The position numbers and the translations under genes were made by a program. From Dipetalonema caudispina (lineage: Eukaryota > Nematoda > Chromadorea > Rhabditida > Onchocercidae), in NCBI GenBank assembly GCA_013365325.1, contig JABVXV010000196.1, forward strand, positions 1-64,000: DNA of 64,000 bases. The letters are read 5' to 3'. Of the stretch, positions 28,728 through 41,604 are shown one piece after another. Position 1 is the stretch's first letter; each line of letters opens with the position of its first letter. The notes beneath the pieces were generated by a model that did not search any database, was not told where the DNA came from, and saw only the letters and a program-made list of their open reading frames with translations.

Positions 28728-29838
28728 TTAGGCAGGCCTATAAGCAAATTCCACACTACCATCGGGTTTTTTCGTGCATCTGTAAATTTCGAATTTGATT
28801 TAGATACTGAAAGATAATTATCATGAATAGTTACCATAATTACAAGTATTATTGTCATAATTAACATGAATAATAAATAATAACAATGTTAATTGCCATA
28901 ATCCCACTCTCACATTTATATGATTTCAATGAAAAATGCAAGTTTCGTTTCTTCTATACCTTATAACATTAGCAAATTTTACTATTAAGCATAATCTCAA
29001 ACTAATGACAAAATTTAATTTCTATTAGAATTAGGTTGTACTGAAGGATAATAAGATATATGTACCATGGGACATTTAGGTAAGCTTGAAGATTAGTATC
29101 ACTAATTGGACAGGTGAAAATAGGTAATCTGGAATACTGATAGCATGACATCAAAAGATCAGATTATGAACTTCATCGGGAGCAATGCATTCTCATAACG
29201 ATCTGCATATGACCGAATAATCTTGAAAATCCCGGTCAAATTTTCGTTTTCTTCTACAGTTTATTTAAAATGAAAAGGCAACAGGATTACATGTAAAAAA
29301 GTATGCAAATACTTACGTGTATTTCCTTCCAGCTTCTATAAATTCGGTTCCTACGAGTAATCGAAAACCACCTGGCGCTAAGCATGCAGTAATTCTCGTA
29401 CGCCATGAACCATCAATTTTCTTATCACATTCTAATTCAAAATTGTTCTCAATCTGCAATCAAGACTCCCTCTAATTTAAATTTATTTTTAATTATTTTA
29501 AGTGATTTAGGTCATCTAGAAGTTTAATACCATCGAAATGATGGAAAAATTATTTATTTTTTTCTGGCTTTTATATCTTGCAGAATTCATTCCAGCCATT
29601 CTATCCATCCTTATTCTCTGCAACGACCTTTGATCGGAAATGCATAATTCCGAAGATATTATCGGAAAAATATAACAGCTGAGAAAAAAAAAAAATGTAT
29701 TTAAGACGATAGCAAAATTAATTGGATATGATATCTAACCCAGGTATCACCATTTCCATACACTTTACCATTAATCACACATGCTTGATCATTATTGGCT
29801 GCGACCAGAAATATAATTATTCCGATCAAAACTTTCAT
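28728..29838 (-). CDS. Small secreted protein with MIG-18-like (fibronectin type I-like) domain
   Basis: Three exons: 29740-29838, 29317-29453, 28728-28779, encoding 95 aa, all GT-AG and phase-consistent. Residues 1-19 are a signal peptide (MKVLIGIIIFLVAAN). The mature part carries four cysteines (C20, C42, C57, C80) in the order CVINGKVYGNGDTW, FELEC, SWRTRITAC with a following G-rich turn, and YTCTKKPDGS. This is the pattern I know from the nematode abnormal-cell-migration-18-like domain, a fibronectin type I-like fold found in secreted extracellular-matrix proteins. In C. elegans MIG-18 acts with the ADAMTS protease MIG-17 in gonadal cell migration. Here only one domain is present, so the exact role is unknown. 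The last exon ends at a TAA 52 nt in, but a donor-like GT inside it leaves open further 3' exons. The family call is from memory. Confidence 0.7.
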
Positions 29839-32466
29839 GCAGATCACTATTTCAATCTAAGTGTCGAATTAATTAGTCGTTTTAATTGAATTTCAATTAT
29901 AGTATCATAAACAATTAATTAAACAAATCGGATATTAAACAAATATGGAAACAGATTAAAGGAAAAAAAAGAATTCATTTGTTTGGAAATTATTACATAA
30001 TGAGAATAATATAATATGTTTCCAGCATTATACATCTTATTTCATTCATTAAAAATCTATAATCAATAAATCTGCAAATTTTGATTAAACGATACTAATA
30101 AATAGATTATAATATCAATATTTCTAATAATAGAAGTGTTGATTAATTTTTAACAGAGATTGCATATTCAAATAATAACAAAATCATTATTTTTTATTGG
30201 TAATATTACTTCTTGTACTTGACATATACGAACATATATATATATTCTGGTAGATTTATCATTAAACTTACCAAATTATTATCGAAAAGAGAAAACGAAA
30301 AGTTAATTCATTGTTATCGAATGGTATTAAAGTAAGTAAAAAAGTAAGTAAAATTTATGAAACAGTGGTAGCATGAAAAAGGTCAAGAAGAATATGACGA
30401 ATGAAGCGATAATGAAAAATGTGCTGCTTCTTTTTTTTTCTGTACATTACAACAAACACGTCTTGAAATGGAAGTATTACACATTTTGTAACGATTGCTT
30501 GAATTCTATCAGTTCTTTTATTTAGAGTTGTGAAGAGGGAAGACTGAAAAATTATCACTTTTCATTTCAGCTTTTTTTTCTCTTTTCGTAAAACCCAAAT
30601 TATTTGGAATTTGCAAAAAAAAAAAAAAGAAGAAAAACGAAAAAATTATTAATAGCAAATAATTGAAATTGCTAACGATAAATTAAGAATAGTTACCATG
30701 TGATCTAGAAGTAATGCTTTCTCATCCATAAACATTCGAATTCATTTCTACAACTTTAAGAAAACTCATTTTTGATAAAGAATTTAATTGCATCATTCCA
30801 ACTTCTTCTCATTCCTTTGACAGTTATTCAAATGCACTTGATTTACAATGTATTCATCAATTCAATTTCCCGACCTTCCAATGTTTTTTGAAATTTCCAA
30901 AATTGGTAGAAATATCAATACAAAATCAGGTAACATGCTGAAAATCAGATTACACGGTATTATGAATATTTTGTAGTTAAGATTTATTGACATCAAGATA
31001 CACTGATAATACTCAACATATCAAATCATCATACTTCAACTAATTAAGCCCAGTAAATCTTTAGCCCGTAGACTTATAAGAAATCAAAGTGGCTGATCCA
31101 AATATCATAACCAACCATGAAAACAAATCAGATATCTTTGAATAAGTAAAACTGCAAGCCAACTAAGGAAACACCCAGCAATGGCGGTGGCCTCTGAATA
31201 AATAGCATATCAGATTTGTTGTTTATAAATGAAAATGGAAGTCTGCAAACTAAGACTTGCGAAATACGTACCACTAAGCTTCCGAATTGATTGCGATGGT
31301 GCAATAAGTTGGATATCGTAACAGATTGTTTAGTGAAAGCTTGTTCAGATTTTTTTAAGGAAGGTGAAGAACTAGATTTCTCAAAATAATTTCATATTTT
31401 CGGCAGAGACATTTCAAGTCCAAAACTATTGGAAAAATTGCTGTACTTCAACTGAAAACTCTCATCGAGTGAATCTAATTCATATTTTAAAACTTTTAAA
31501 ACAAATAAACAGAATACAAAGTACGAACACATTAAACTTTTTTCCGAAAATTTTAAACTATGACAAATCTTTCCCACAAACATTATGAAACGCCATTTTC
31601 TCACTCTTTGAAAAGAACCCTTTCCTGATTAAACCAATTAAAATTTGTAGCATATTATTAGTTTACTGTTTTTAATTAATAATCAATGAACATAACATTT
31701 ACAGCCTTGTTCTTGCACTGCCTCAAATGAACGCATTGAGAACTTCAGGTAAGAGTTAGAGAGTAAAGAGACAGTATTAAATGTAAATCCGAACAACCAA
31801 GAAAATTTGACAATCGTGAACGCATTTAAATAACAAGAAAATACAGCTGTAAATAAAATAAGTGGCAATAGAAGTACGAATGACAACAGAAATCAAGAAA
31901 CTTTAAAAAATTCCTGATTTTTCTAAAATTAAAAAAACGCAACTTCAGTAACACGATTCTTCAATTTACGAAATTCTTAGAATTCAGAAGAAGTAAGAAA
32001 TTAGGAGTGTAAGTGCTTGCAAAAACCTGCAAAGTTGTTTCATTTATTATGGCAAATTTTGATTTACGTCTCATTTCTGAGTTTATGCTCGACCAGTCGA
32101 TCAAGATTGAACACATCAGAGATCAAAAATACAAAATTAAAAAAAAAAAACAATAACAACAGCGGTAATCAAAAATAACATACAAAGATGCACAAGAAAA
32201 GTGCAGATAGAAGCTGTAAAACAACGAAATATGTACATTGGGACAGAACTGAGTTCAGATGTTTTCAAATTTAACTTTAAAATACCTTATCGACCGGTGA
32301 GATTTACCAAATAAATGATAATTTATAATTATTTCGAAAAGTTCCTAAAACATCAATAAAAATTACTGTTCAAAAGGCTTTCACAGCCCAACAGATATGA
32401 AAGACTACAATACACTTCATTACAGTAGTGAAGAAGTAAGATAGATAACCTGATTAAAGACAATTA
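29839..32466. other. Intergenic region between the MIG-18-like and CSTF3 genes
   Basis: No supportable gene. It should contain the promoter of the MIG-18-like gene (low end) and the 3'UTR of CSTF3 (high end). One copy of a dispersed 65-bp repeat lies at 30171-30235, and a short plus-strand open patch lies near 31,318-31,389. Confidence 0.5.
30171..30235 (+). repeat. Dispersed 65-bp repeat, copy 1
   Basis: Matches 33132-33196 at 62 of 65 positions in the same orientation. It includes the shared word ACTTCTTGTACTTGACATAT. No coding content or terminal inverted repeats were seen. Confidence 0.9.
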
Positions 32467-35400
32467 TTATTCGTGAACTTTTTGATTCATTCTCCTTCGA
32501 TAAATATCCCGAACTATCCCAGATGCACGTGGTGCTGTTTCATCATCACTGTCAGAATCACCACCACCAGCTGCTCGCCTCTTCCTTTGTGCAGCAGCCG
32601 ATTGCTGTTGCTGGTATTCATTTGATGCCAAAATCTAAATCGTTTTCCCAGTTTTAATAAAATGCTTAATTGCTTTGAAATAATCAGAAACAAACAGATA
32701 ACACAACTTACAATATTAGGATCCGTAGTAGTATTTAATAATTGATAAAATTCTTTTTTGATATCTTCTACCCGATGTATCCCAAACATGGTACCATTTT
32801 CCAGTTTCACTTTAGGATCAACTGATGGTGCTAAAAAAGAACTATTCCAGTGATGATAAAGCAACCAGATGAACAATGAATAAAACAGTTACTTGAGCGG
32901 AAGCTAAGGAAATCTGATGACTCCGAAGAAAATAACATACGTCCACTTTGGCTGAATTTTATCAAGCTGTCCATAAGTAAATCTACCGAAACAAATGGAC
33001 CATTGAAGCACCATGGAGGCGGTAGCATCTGCATCAACTGAGCAGCCGCGGCGGGTGGTGGAAAAACACCTTTAAAAATTGAAATTAACAACTCGTTAAT
33101 TTATAGATTTTACATATTACTGTGAATTAAAAATAATAACAACGTCATTATTTTTTATTGGTAACATTACTTCTTGTACTTGACATATACGAACATCTAC
33201 ATTTATATATATACAAACTGAAAAAAACTGAGCTGAATAAATTAAATTGAAATTGTACACAAAAAAATTGTATCAGAGCATACCACCGGGAACGGGGTGA
33301 TAACTGGCATTTGTGTTCAGTTTTGGCTTGAAAGGTATCATCTGATCTGTATCTGGTCTTGGATAACCAGAAATTTCCAAACTTACACCACCACCCATTA
33401 CGACCGATGGTCCACCTCCAGCTGCAGCTTGCCTCACTGCATTTTGTCCTAAAAGAAAAAAATTTGTACCATGGAAGAACGACAAAGTCATCAATGAAAA
33501 AAACAAACCATTTGTTTGAGCACCATTTGACAACAATGAAACTGTTCCTGAAACTGATGCGCGTCCAATCAATGATGAACCTTGTCCCAATTTTTTCTGC
33601 AAATACCCTTAGAATTCAGGACCTAGAATTTATTCAAATGAAACCTGTTGAAAAATTAGTAAACCATTTGCAATTGACAACATACTAATTAAATGATGAC
33701 TGGCATAATCAAAGGATTTTTGAAATTCCCAACAACTTCACATTTATTCTATTGACGTTTACCAATAATGTGAAACCGGTGAATAATTTCACAGTTTTTA
33801 ATTTTGAAGTATTAAAAATTAAAAAATTCCCTTGTAAACCATTTCTTTTCTCAGCTTCGTCCTGACTATGGTATTATGGCAAGCTGTTCTACGATTCCTA
33901 ACATCCCAAAAAACATCGCATTTAGTCCATGGAAATTCATCAATATATGCACGAGGCAACTTACCACACTTAAAGTTCAAAAATATCTGTAGATAAATGC
34001 TTAAATTAGATAATTTGCTTGCTACTTACCGAATAGCCCATCAATCGTAACTGATCATTAGTACATGGCACTAAATCCAAGAATTTATATCGATCAATTA
34101 ACAACAGTGTTTGCATTTCACCATATTGTTCTTTTAATGCTTCACGTCTCCTCTGATCAACTTTTAAGATACTCGACAAATCACCAACATGTGATTCAAA
34201 TTCTAAGTAACGATCCCAGATCTCACTAGAAAAAAAATAATTGAATTCAGCGACCAGAAACAAATTTCTAAATTTGAAAAAAAAATTGACCAACATCGAT
34301 TTTTCAGGTGTCATAGATTCCGAAGTCAATATTCGCTCAAAAACAACACGTGTATTGTTATCCTCTGAAATAATTCAAACAAATCAAATCCAGCGATTTG
34401 AAACATATCAGGAAAATTATAACACATGTAAATCCCGATATGGAAGAAATATATGCATTAGTTCTAAATCAAAGCGCAAAAAATAGGATAAAAAAAACTC
34501 TGGAAATGCGAGCACGGAAACTAAAATTACCGTTTAAGTGTGACAGAAAATCGACATAAGCGAGAGCATATTCCGGTTCATCGCCATACTTCTTTAACCC
34601 CATATCAAAAACTCTTATTGCAATATCCGTATCCTAAAAAGTGATAGGCAATGAAAGCAATTCGTCAACAATTCGATTTTAGTGTGACTCAAGCAGAAAT
34701 TAAAAAGAAATCTAAAGCAGCTGTCTGTGCAAATGTTAATACTTTAGAAAAACGGGGAGAACGCATAAATTTCAATCCTAAAATGATTGCTGAAGGAAAT
34801 GTATGCAAAAATTAAGAACTTTGCTGCAGTAATACTCCATAAGTGCAGATGCAACGAAAATATGAAATTTGCAACGTGAATCCTGACGTGCACGTTTGAA
34901 AACCGCACGTGCATACTGCACACCTTCGGTTCGTCTCACGAACTTCATCAGCTGTATATAGGCCTGAATTTAAACGATTAAAACGTGTAAGATTTATGTA
35001 TTTCCATCATTAGTACTTTTTTTCAAAATATTAGAGTCAATATCATAACGTGTCATTTCGGATCGAAAATCGAAATTTTTTCAGTATAGAGTGTATGACA
35101 CAGTATGTTGAAATTTGAAATGAGGCTTATATTTCCAGATATCAGTGAATAAAATTTATCAAAGAATAGTATGCAAGCAATTACTAAAGTAGGATCGGCT
35201 GTTTCAATGGCTAAAAGCCGGTCGTAAATCTTCTTCACATTATCAAATTTCATTCGCTCTTCTTCATAATCTGCATATGCAAAAAACAGAAGCTGGCTTT
35301 CCTTTAAAACGCCCCCAATTGCACGCTCGAATAATTCTGAAAGAGTACAACAATCTTAAAAAATGAAAAAGAGAGATGTAGTATGAATCAAAGCATGTAT

Positions 35401-38400
35401 AAAACGTTCTAACTAGGAATCGCAAATTTCTCATTTTGAAATCATTCCAAAATCATCAGGAATCATCCAGACCTAATCACTGCACGTCCAATTACTCAAA
35501 TTTCAGCCAAGTGTTGAGAGCAGTTGAGGACGATGCCTAACTTAGAGAAGTAGCACGTATAAAACAGATAAATAGTATTTATCTTAATCCCATAGGTATC
35601 AATATAATAACACCTGAAAATGCTCATGCCTTACAAGTTGTCGACTAATACAACCTTCACCAAAATTCATAGTATGTCTCGATGACTCTGATAAGCAAGG
35701 ATTTAGGAATTTTTAGTTCATAATAAGCATGAACTAACGAATAATATCAGTGTTCATTGTGGCTGCTAATTTCACATCACCCTTTTCTGCTAAAACAGCC
35801 GCAGCTTGTTGCTGAAACAATGCCGCTTCGTACCACATATCGGGATAGTAGCCAAGACATAGTAAAGCTTGTTCGTAAGCATATATTACTGCAATATACG
35901 GTAAACACATTATTAAATAGCATAAAACTGCAGCAGTATCGATTCTAATATTGATATAGTTCAATTGTGTACATAGTATTACACTGTCACTTATTTTTTC
36001 TAGAACAGCAAAACTGTCGTGCACTGATGTCAGTTTGTTTCAATTTCAAGTCTAGGCTATTAAAGCTTATAACTACCTCTTTTAGCAAAATATGCGTATT
36101 CTTCCGTGCCCAAAGGATTACTTTTTTCCCACTGTATGTACTTTCGCCACATGTCTAGCTGAAAAAAAAAATAAAGAAATCTTCTATTCTCTGACGAATT
36201 TACTTCATAATTTTCCGTAAAAATCGCGAAGAACTTCACAAAAATCGAATTCAAAACTAAAAAATTTTAACCTGCTTCATTTCTGCAGCAGTTCCTCGTG
36301 GTGGGACACTTACAGCTTGTCGGTTTAACCCCCTTGTCACTTGCTCCAACGATTTTGAAATGCGCTTCGCAACTTGGTACTCCTTATTTCGTTCAGCTAT
36401 CAATTTCTCCGCTAATGTAGCATTTACGCTCTGGAATTTCAAAAAATCACAGATCACAAAATAACAGGATCAAGATAGTCCCAAACTCCCAATTTACTTT
36501 ATCGTCCAGCAAATCGCAAATTCACTTCTGCTTTTGTCAAGCAAACCACAATCGGTAAAAGATTTAACAAATTCGATGGAGAACACACGAATTTCTCAAC
36601 GCTTTACCTTTTCATAAGCACAATATTCGGCCCACAACTGTTCAATATTAACCATTGGAGTGACAACACCACGCTGATAAACCTTACGAACCGCTGAAAT
36701 TCGCTGATTCTCTGCATACTGACCCACCGTAGGCCTGCAATAATACAAGTAATGTTCAACATCCTTACAGAATTAAAATTTAGTTTTTGCAAATTTGGAT
36801 TTTTTTAAAGAACGGTTAACACAAAAGTAACAAACTTACGCAGATTTGAGGAAGGAAAGATAATCGGAATAAATTGAATATGAATGCATATCAAGACCAA
36901 TTTTATCCAAAGCAAATTCATATGCTTGTGCCATTTTCTCCCTGATAACATGCAACTAGATACCATTAAAATGAAGTTTAGTTATTGAAATATTGCAGTG
37001 AGGCTACTTGGAGGAGAAATAACAGACAAACGACAACGTATTACAGTAGAGCAACTTAACAATGAAATCCGTTTAGAGGATTATGAAAAATCACTCGAGT
37101 AAATGTCAAATACTTGAATAATAAAACAGGAACAGTTGAACAAAAGCAAGTTTGCTCCTACTCTGTTCAAAATCTGAATTATAAAAAGATAAGAGAAGCT
37201 GGAAATTGAAGCGCATGGCTCCATTACATATGATTATGCAACACTAGAAAAAATAATGCATATTTCCAACCTGAATGAAGAGAGATGTCCTTTGGTCTCA
37301 CGTACATAGAAAACATAACACTTCCAGAGATCGATGTTGAGGACATGAATGAGACAACGCCCAAACAACTACAAAAAGACGTCCTTCAGTCATTAGGCAG
37401 TGAAATACTTTTAGGAATATAATATTTTACTCCTATTGCCCTAATTATCCATCAACGATTAACTAGTGATAAACATATGGATTTCAGGCTGTGCAAGAAG
37501 TTTCACACAGTCTAATGATAGTATAAAAAGTTAAAATACATGTTAAACGTAAATGTCTAACGCTGATATGCATTAGGTCCAGACAATTATCATAACACTC
37601 CTCCGTTACTGGTTAACCCAACTTCCGTTAATCAACAAAGAGTGGTGATTAAGAATTCAAATCTCGAGGCATATATTTTGCATGTGAACCTCGCTAAAGA
37701 ATTAAGATCAAACTAAAAGGTCTGAAAAAAATATTCGAACTTTCAGTGCAATGCACTTCCCCTTGTAATTGCATAAAAAGATCCAGTAATATTAGGCGTT
37801 AAAATCATTCATGTTAATTCTTCATTCGTTGAAAATAGATTCACCTAACATTACTATAGATTATCTGAATTAAAAATTAAAAATTTTGAAAACATTAAAA
37901 AAGAATTCAAACTTACTGATTCCACATTTTCGTAATTTTTGCCACGAAGCTGAAATTCAAGCATATGAAACTTTCTTCTGACAATCAAAAGCAAAATCTC
38001 AAACAAAAAAAAAAAAAAAAAACAGGAGAAAGAGAGCTTACTTGCCACGAAATTCACACAAAATAGGCTCACGATAGGCAATACGGCAAAAGCAATGCCG
38101 CAAATTCAGCAGCTGTGACAGCGGATGCGAGCAACAGATCACGCCCATGTTTTAGGATTAATTCAATCAAATAATATCACATATTTAACCATAAATTCCC
38201 CCATTAAATTTTCAAGATGATTTAACAATACTTGGAGGATTTCTCAAAATAATAAGTTGCATTTTGTGCAACAAGGAAAACTATACGGAAGAATTTTATA
38301 GCTAAATCTGAAAATCTCGGGAACATGAAACTCTAACAGCAACCAACAGAAGTTTCTATTCCTAAAATTATTAGAACAGAAAATTCTCAAAGCATGTGTA

Positions 38401-39978
38401 TGCTAGACTCTCCTTTTCTTTCAAAAAAAAAAAAAAAAAGAAAAAAAAAAGAGACTTGTTTTTTGAACAACTATTATTGTTTTCAGTTATTGCAAAAGTT
38501 ACAGTGAAACGATTTCTCAAAATTCACAACATAAGATCACCCGGACTTTCAGTGCGATGCTCTATTCCTCTCTCCTATCTCCGCCCCTAGTATCCTTTCA
38601 TACAATTTTATACGCCGAGAAAACGAAACGTAATGTGAAACAAAGTGAATTTTGAAAAACCATGATCAATTGCAGTGTGGAAGAGATCATATTTATTATA
38701 TATTCTTTATTCGGTGGGAAAAATTTAAAAAGAAAGAGAAAAAGGAGAAAGGAAAAATGCAACCAAAAATGTGTATTTTATTACTGTTGGGCCACTTTTT
38801 CAAGTAAAAATTTTTATTCCGTTCGGGACGGTGGCAAAATTCAAGCAGCAGTAGTAATACATTTGATACTTGTTCAAAACATGGACTAAAGATAGAGTAT
38901 GTCAATCCTAAATTCACACTTTTTGTTCTCAGTTTCACAGAATTCCCATGTCTGTTTACACGAAGAAGGAGAAGAAGAGCGAGCACCATTGCGCGCTGCA
39001 AAATTGCAAAACAAATAAAAATGAAGGTATTCAATTGATGGAAACTATATTGCTGCTATATTTTATTTACTTTGACATATCCTTTTCTCTCAATGTCCTC
39101 AAGTTTATGCTTTACGGAGTCGTGATTTTAATGAACAAAAACAGCCATCAATTAGTCCTTGAACTTTGATGCATATTTTAAAATTTTACACACTGAGTAA
39201 AATTTTTTCGGTATTTTCTTTCGAACTCCCCACTCCCACTACATTTCACTTTGGATCATTTTTTAGCTGAAATAACCGTAATGAGTAAATGCAAATTCAA
39301 ATCCGGTTTCTCCAGAAAAGAGTATAGTAAGTAAAACACAAATTCACAAATCGGAAGCAAAGCAAAATTTCCAGTAGATGACTTACTTCATGATCTATAT
39401 ATGCTTTCCAGTAACGACCAGCATTCGGAAACTGTGTCACCAATTTTTCATAAAACGAACGCACCTGATCAATTGGTCTAGCCTAAAATTTTATCACGCT
39501 GTAAGATTCTTTTGAATATCTTAATATAATGCTCTTTTATATATCACAGAAATCTCATCCATCTGAATATAAGGCGGCCTATCCTTCTACGTTATTAGAC
39601 GAAAAATAACTCCCAAAATAGTAACACAACATAAGTTAAAAAATTGGTAACAATTATTCCGATACAATTATACAATCACTCTTACCTCGAGTTAGAAAAC
39701 GTCATAATGTGAACTGTTTTATTCCTTTACGCTATCAATCAAAGTTTAACAGAAACGAGGTATAATTACTCCAACTTATGTAATACTTATTACAACTTTA
39801 AATTCATTTATTTCCTAAATTAATCAAATTAGGAGCACCCAACATATTTTCACCAGGATATGTTAATGTCCGATAAAACGAATACCTGTGATTCTCGCAG
39901 CAAAAGATTCCAGGCATCGACATCGAAAGGATTCAGTTCAATCCGACGTTCCGGACTTACAATTGAAAGTGAACTCAT
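32467..39978 (-). CDS. CSTF3: Cleavage stimulation factor 77 kDa subunit (CSTF3 / suppressor of forked)
   Basis: Exons: 39886-39978, 39387-39482, 37917-37949, 37271-37368, 36840-36941, 36608-36734, 36272-36430, 36077-36158, 35739-35888, 35185-35336, 34820-34963, 34531-34633, 34295-34364, 34030-34225, 33509-33596, 33284-33448, 32941-33069, 32712-32830, 32467-32634. This gives 757 aa in one frame, against about 717 in human. It acts in the nucleus in mRNA 3' end formation, as the HAT-repeat scaffold of CstF that holds CSTF1 and CSTF2. Residues about 10-560 are HAT repeats ([79 protein letters not shown]). A Pro-rich segment ([31 protein letters not shown]) follows, and the end is basic (VRDIYRRR). 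The start is the ATG nine bases after a TTTTTTAG acceptor. An in-frame extra exon at 33840-33986 is possible (see findings). The C. elegans name is suf-1. Confidence 0.95.
33132..33196 (+). repeat. Dispersed 65-bp repeat, copy 2 (inside a CSTF3 intron)
   Basis: The second copy of the 65-bp element, 2.96 kb from the first, lies within the intron between exons 33284-33448 and 32941-33069 of CSTF3. This suggests a small interspersed element and not a coding duplication. Confidence 0.9.
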
Positions 39979-39987
39979 CGATGTGAG

Positions 39988-39990
39988 CTA
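39988..39990 (-). promoter_or_regulatory. Probable SL trans-splice acceptor of CSTF3
   Basis: TTTTTTAG on the minus strand is followed after nine bases by the ATG of CSTF3. No earlier coding exon was found, and the protein start aligns with the family N-terminus, so the acceptor is best read as a spliced-leader site. Confidence 0.65.
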
Positions 39991-41604
39991 AAAAATATGA
40001 AAAAATTACATAGAAAATGCATATTTCGATGAAAAAATTAACGATTACTTTCGTGACTTAAACGACATCATGTATCACTTTATAGCAGTTTAATTCCATT
40101 CAGCATATGATAGTAGTCAAATCACGTCAGCACTGACCACAATAATTTAAGATCTTCGATCAAGAAATCCTCCCGCTGGATCAAGCAAATTGAAGGAATA
40201 CCCCAGTGGACTAACTAGTTGAGAGAATACTGCGATAGGTTAAATAATTCGGGAAGTGACTGGTACATTAAATGATTGACTTTATGGGTAATACCACGAG
40301 TCTTTTTCGCGAAGATCTAGAAAAGATTTTTCTAGCTACAGATATCCTGATTATCTAGTTGATCCGGATGACATTAAAGCCACAAAAGAAACAAGGCTAC
40401 CACGAAAAAATTTTTGAAAAGACGAATTCAAGCGTAATTAGTTAAACTTTGAAGAAGCAATCCCTCCCTTATCTTAACCTCTTCACATTCTTAATCTCTA
40501 ACCCTAACATTTTCTCAACCCTCTACCTCATTTTTCTTTCACCTCTCTGATCTATCTCCTGTTTAAACAAGCAGTCTTCCCTTCCTATCCTCAAAAGCAT
40601 TTCCTTTGATATCCATCTATTATTCATTCATGAAACACCCTCTCAGTCTCTAACCTCTTCTAAATTAGTACACCATCTCGTCGCTTGCAATCCCTAATCC
40701 ATGATATCTTCCAGTCTTATCAGTCCCTAAATCTCTTCATACACACATTACCTCTCCCAAACATTGCCCAACAAAAAGTACACATAGAATAAACAACGAA
40801 AAACGCATCAGTTAAAACTAAAAAGATACTGACACATTGACAAGCTTTCGTGCTGGGAATCAATGTTGCAATAAAAGCTTTATACGAAGTATGGAAGGAT
40901 ACATCAAAGATTGTCCTCTCGTTTGTATTATATTTAAATTCCAATTCTTGTTGAGATTTCGGAACTTTCTCTCTGATTTTAAATAGTCAAAATAGGCAGC
41001 GATCTTTTCAAGTCTACGCCTTATTCATTATCGTATTTGTTTTTGGTTTCAATGTGATTGAAAATGATGACAATTATTATGATAAATTAGGAGAAATGGA
41101 CCAAAGGTTTATCACGTGTACTTACCTAGAGCTATCACTTGTAGCGTGCACTTACTGATAATAAAAAATGTATCCTATAGACGACCGAAGAAAATCACAT
41201 CTTTATCAATCTTCACTTAAATTATATGGAATTATTTACTTCAATTCGACTATAAATGTATAATTTCATTTCACGTTTCATAAAATTAGCAATTTACATT
41301 TCAAAAACATTTGAACGTCACGTTTTTTGCAGTCTGCTGTCGGATAAGGCACTCGTCAAAATTAGTACTACAAAAAAAGGTTGGATATATTACAATAACC
41401 TTTGAACTAGATATTAAAACAATAACCATAGGATACTATCGTATGAGTAATGTTTCAAGATAACGTTGAATATCTTGAAGTTCAGTTCTAGGTACAACAA
41501 GACAGTCATTCTAGAATTCAGAATATGAATGACTAATCGCTGCATGAGACGTGTAGTTGCGTATGCAGACTAATCAAATCGGTATATCTACGTGAGCACC
41601 ATCA
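39991..41604. other. Shared upstream region of divergent CSTF3 and NDUFAF2
   Basis: About 1.6 kb between two divergent start codons, presumably holding both promoters. The plus strand is strikingly pyrimidine-rich from about 40,455 to 40,745 (CTC, CCT and TCTC runs). A possible acceptor (GTATGCAG) lies about 40 bases before the NDUFAF2 ATG. No coding exon is supported. Confidence 0.55.

Noticed and set aside
29055..29126. A possible extra exon of the MIG-18-like gene (minus strand, reading TCPISDTNLQAYLNVPW).
   Set aside because: Including it makes the next exon open with a stop codon, whereas joining 29317 directly to 28779 gives the expected YTCTKKPDGS block.
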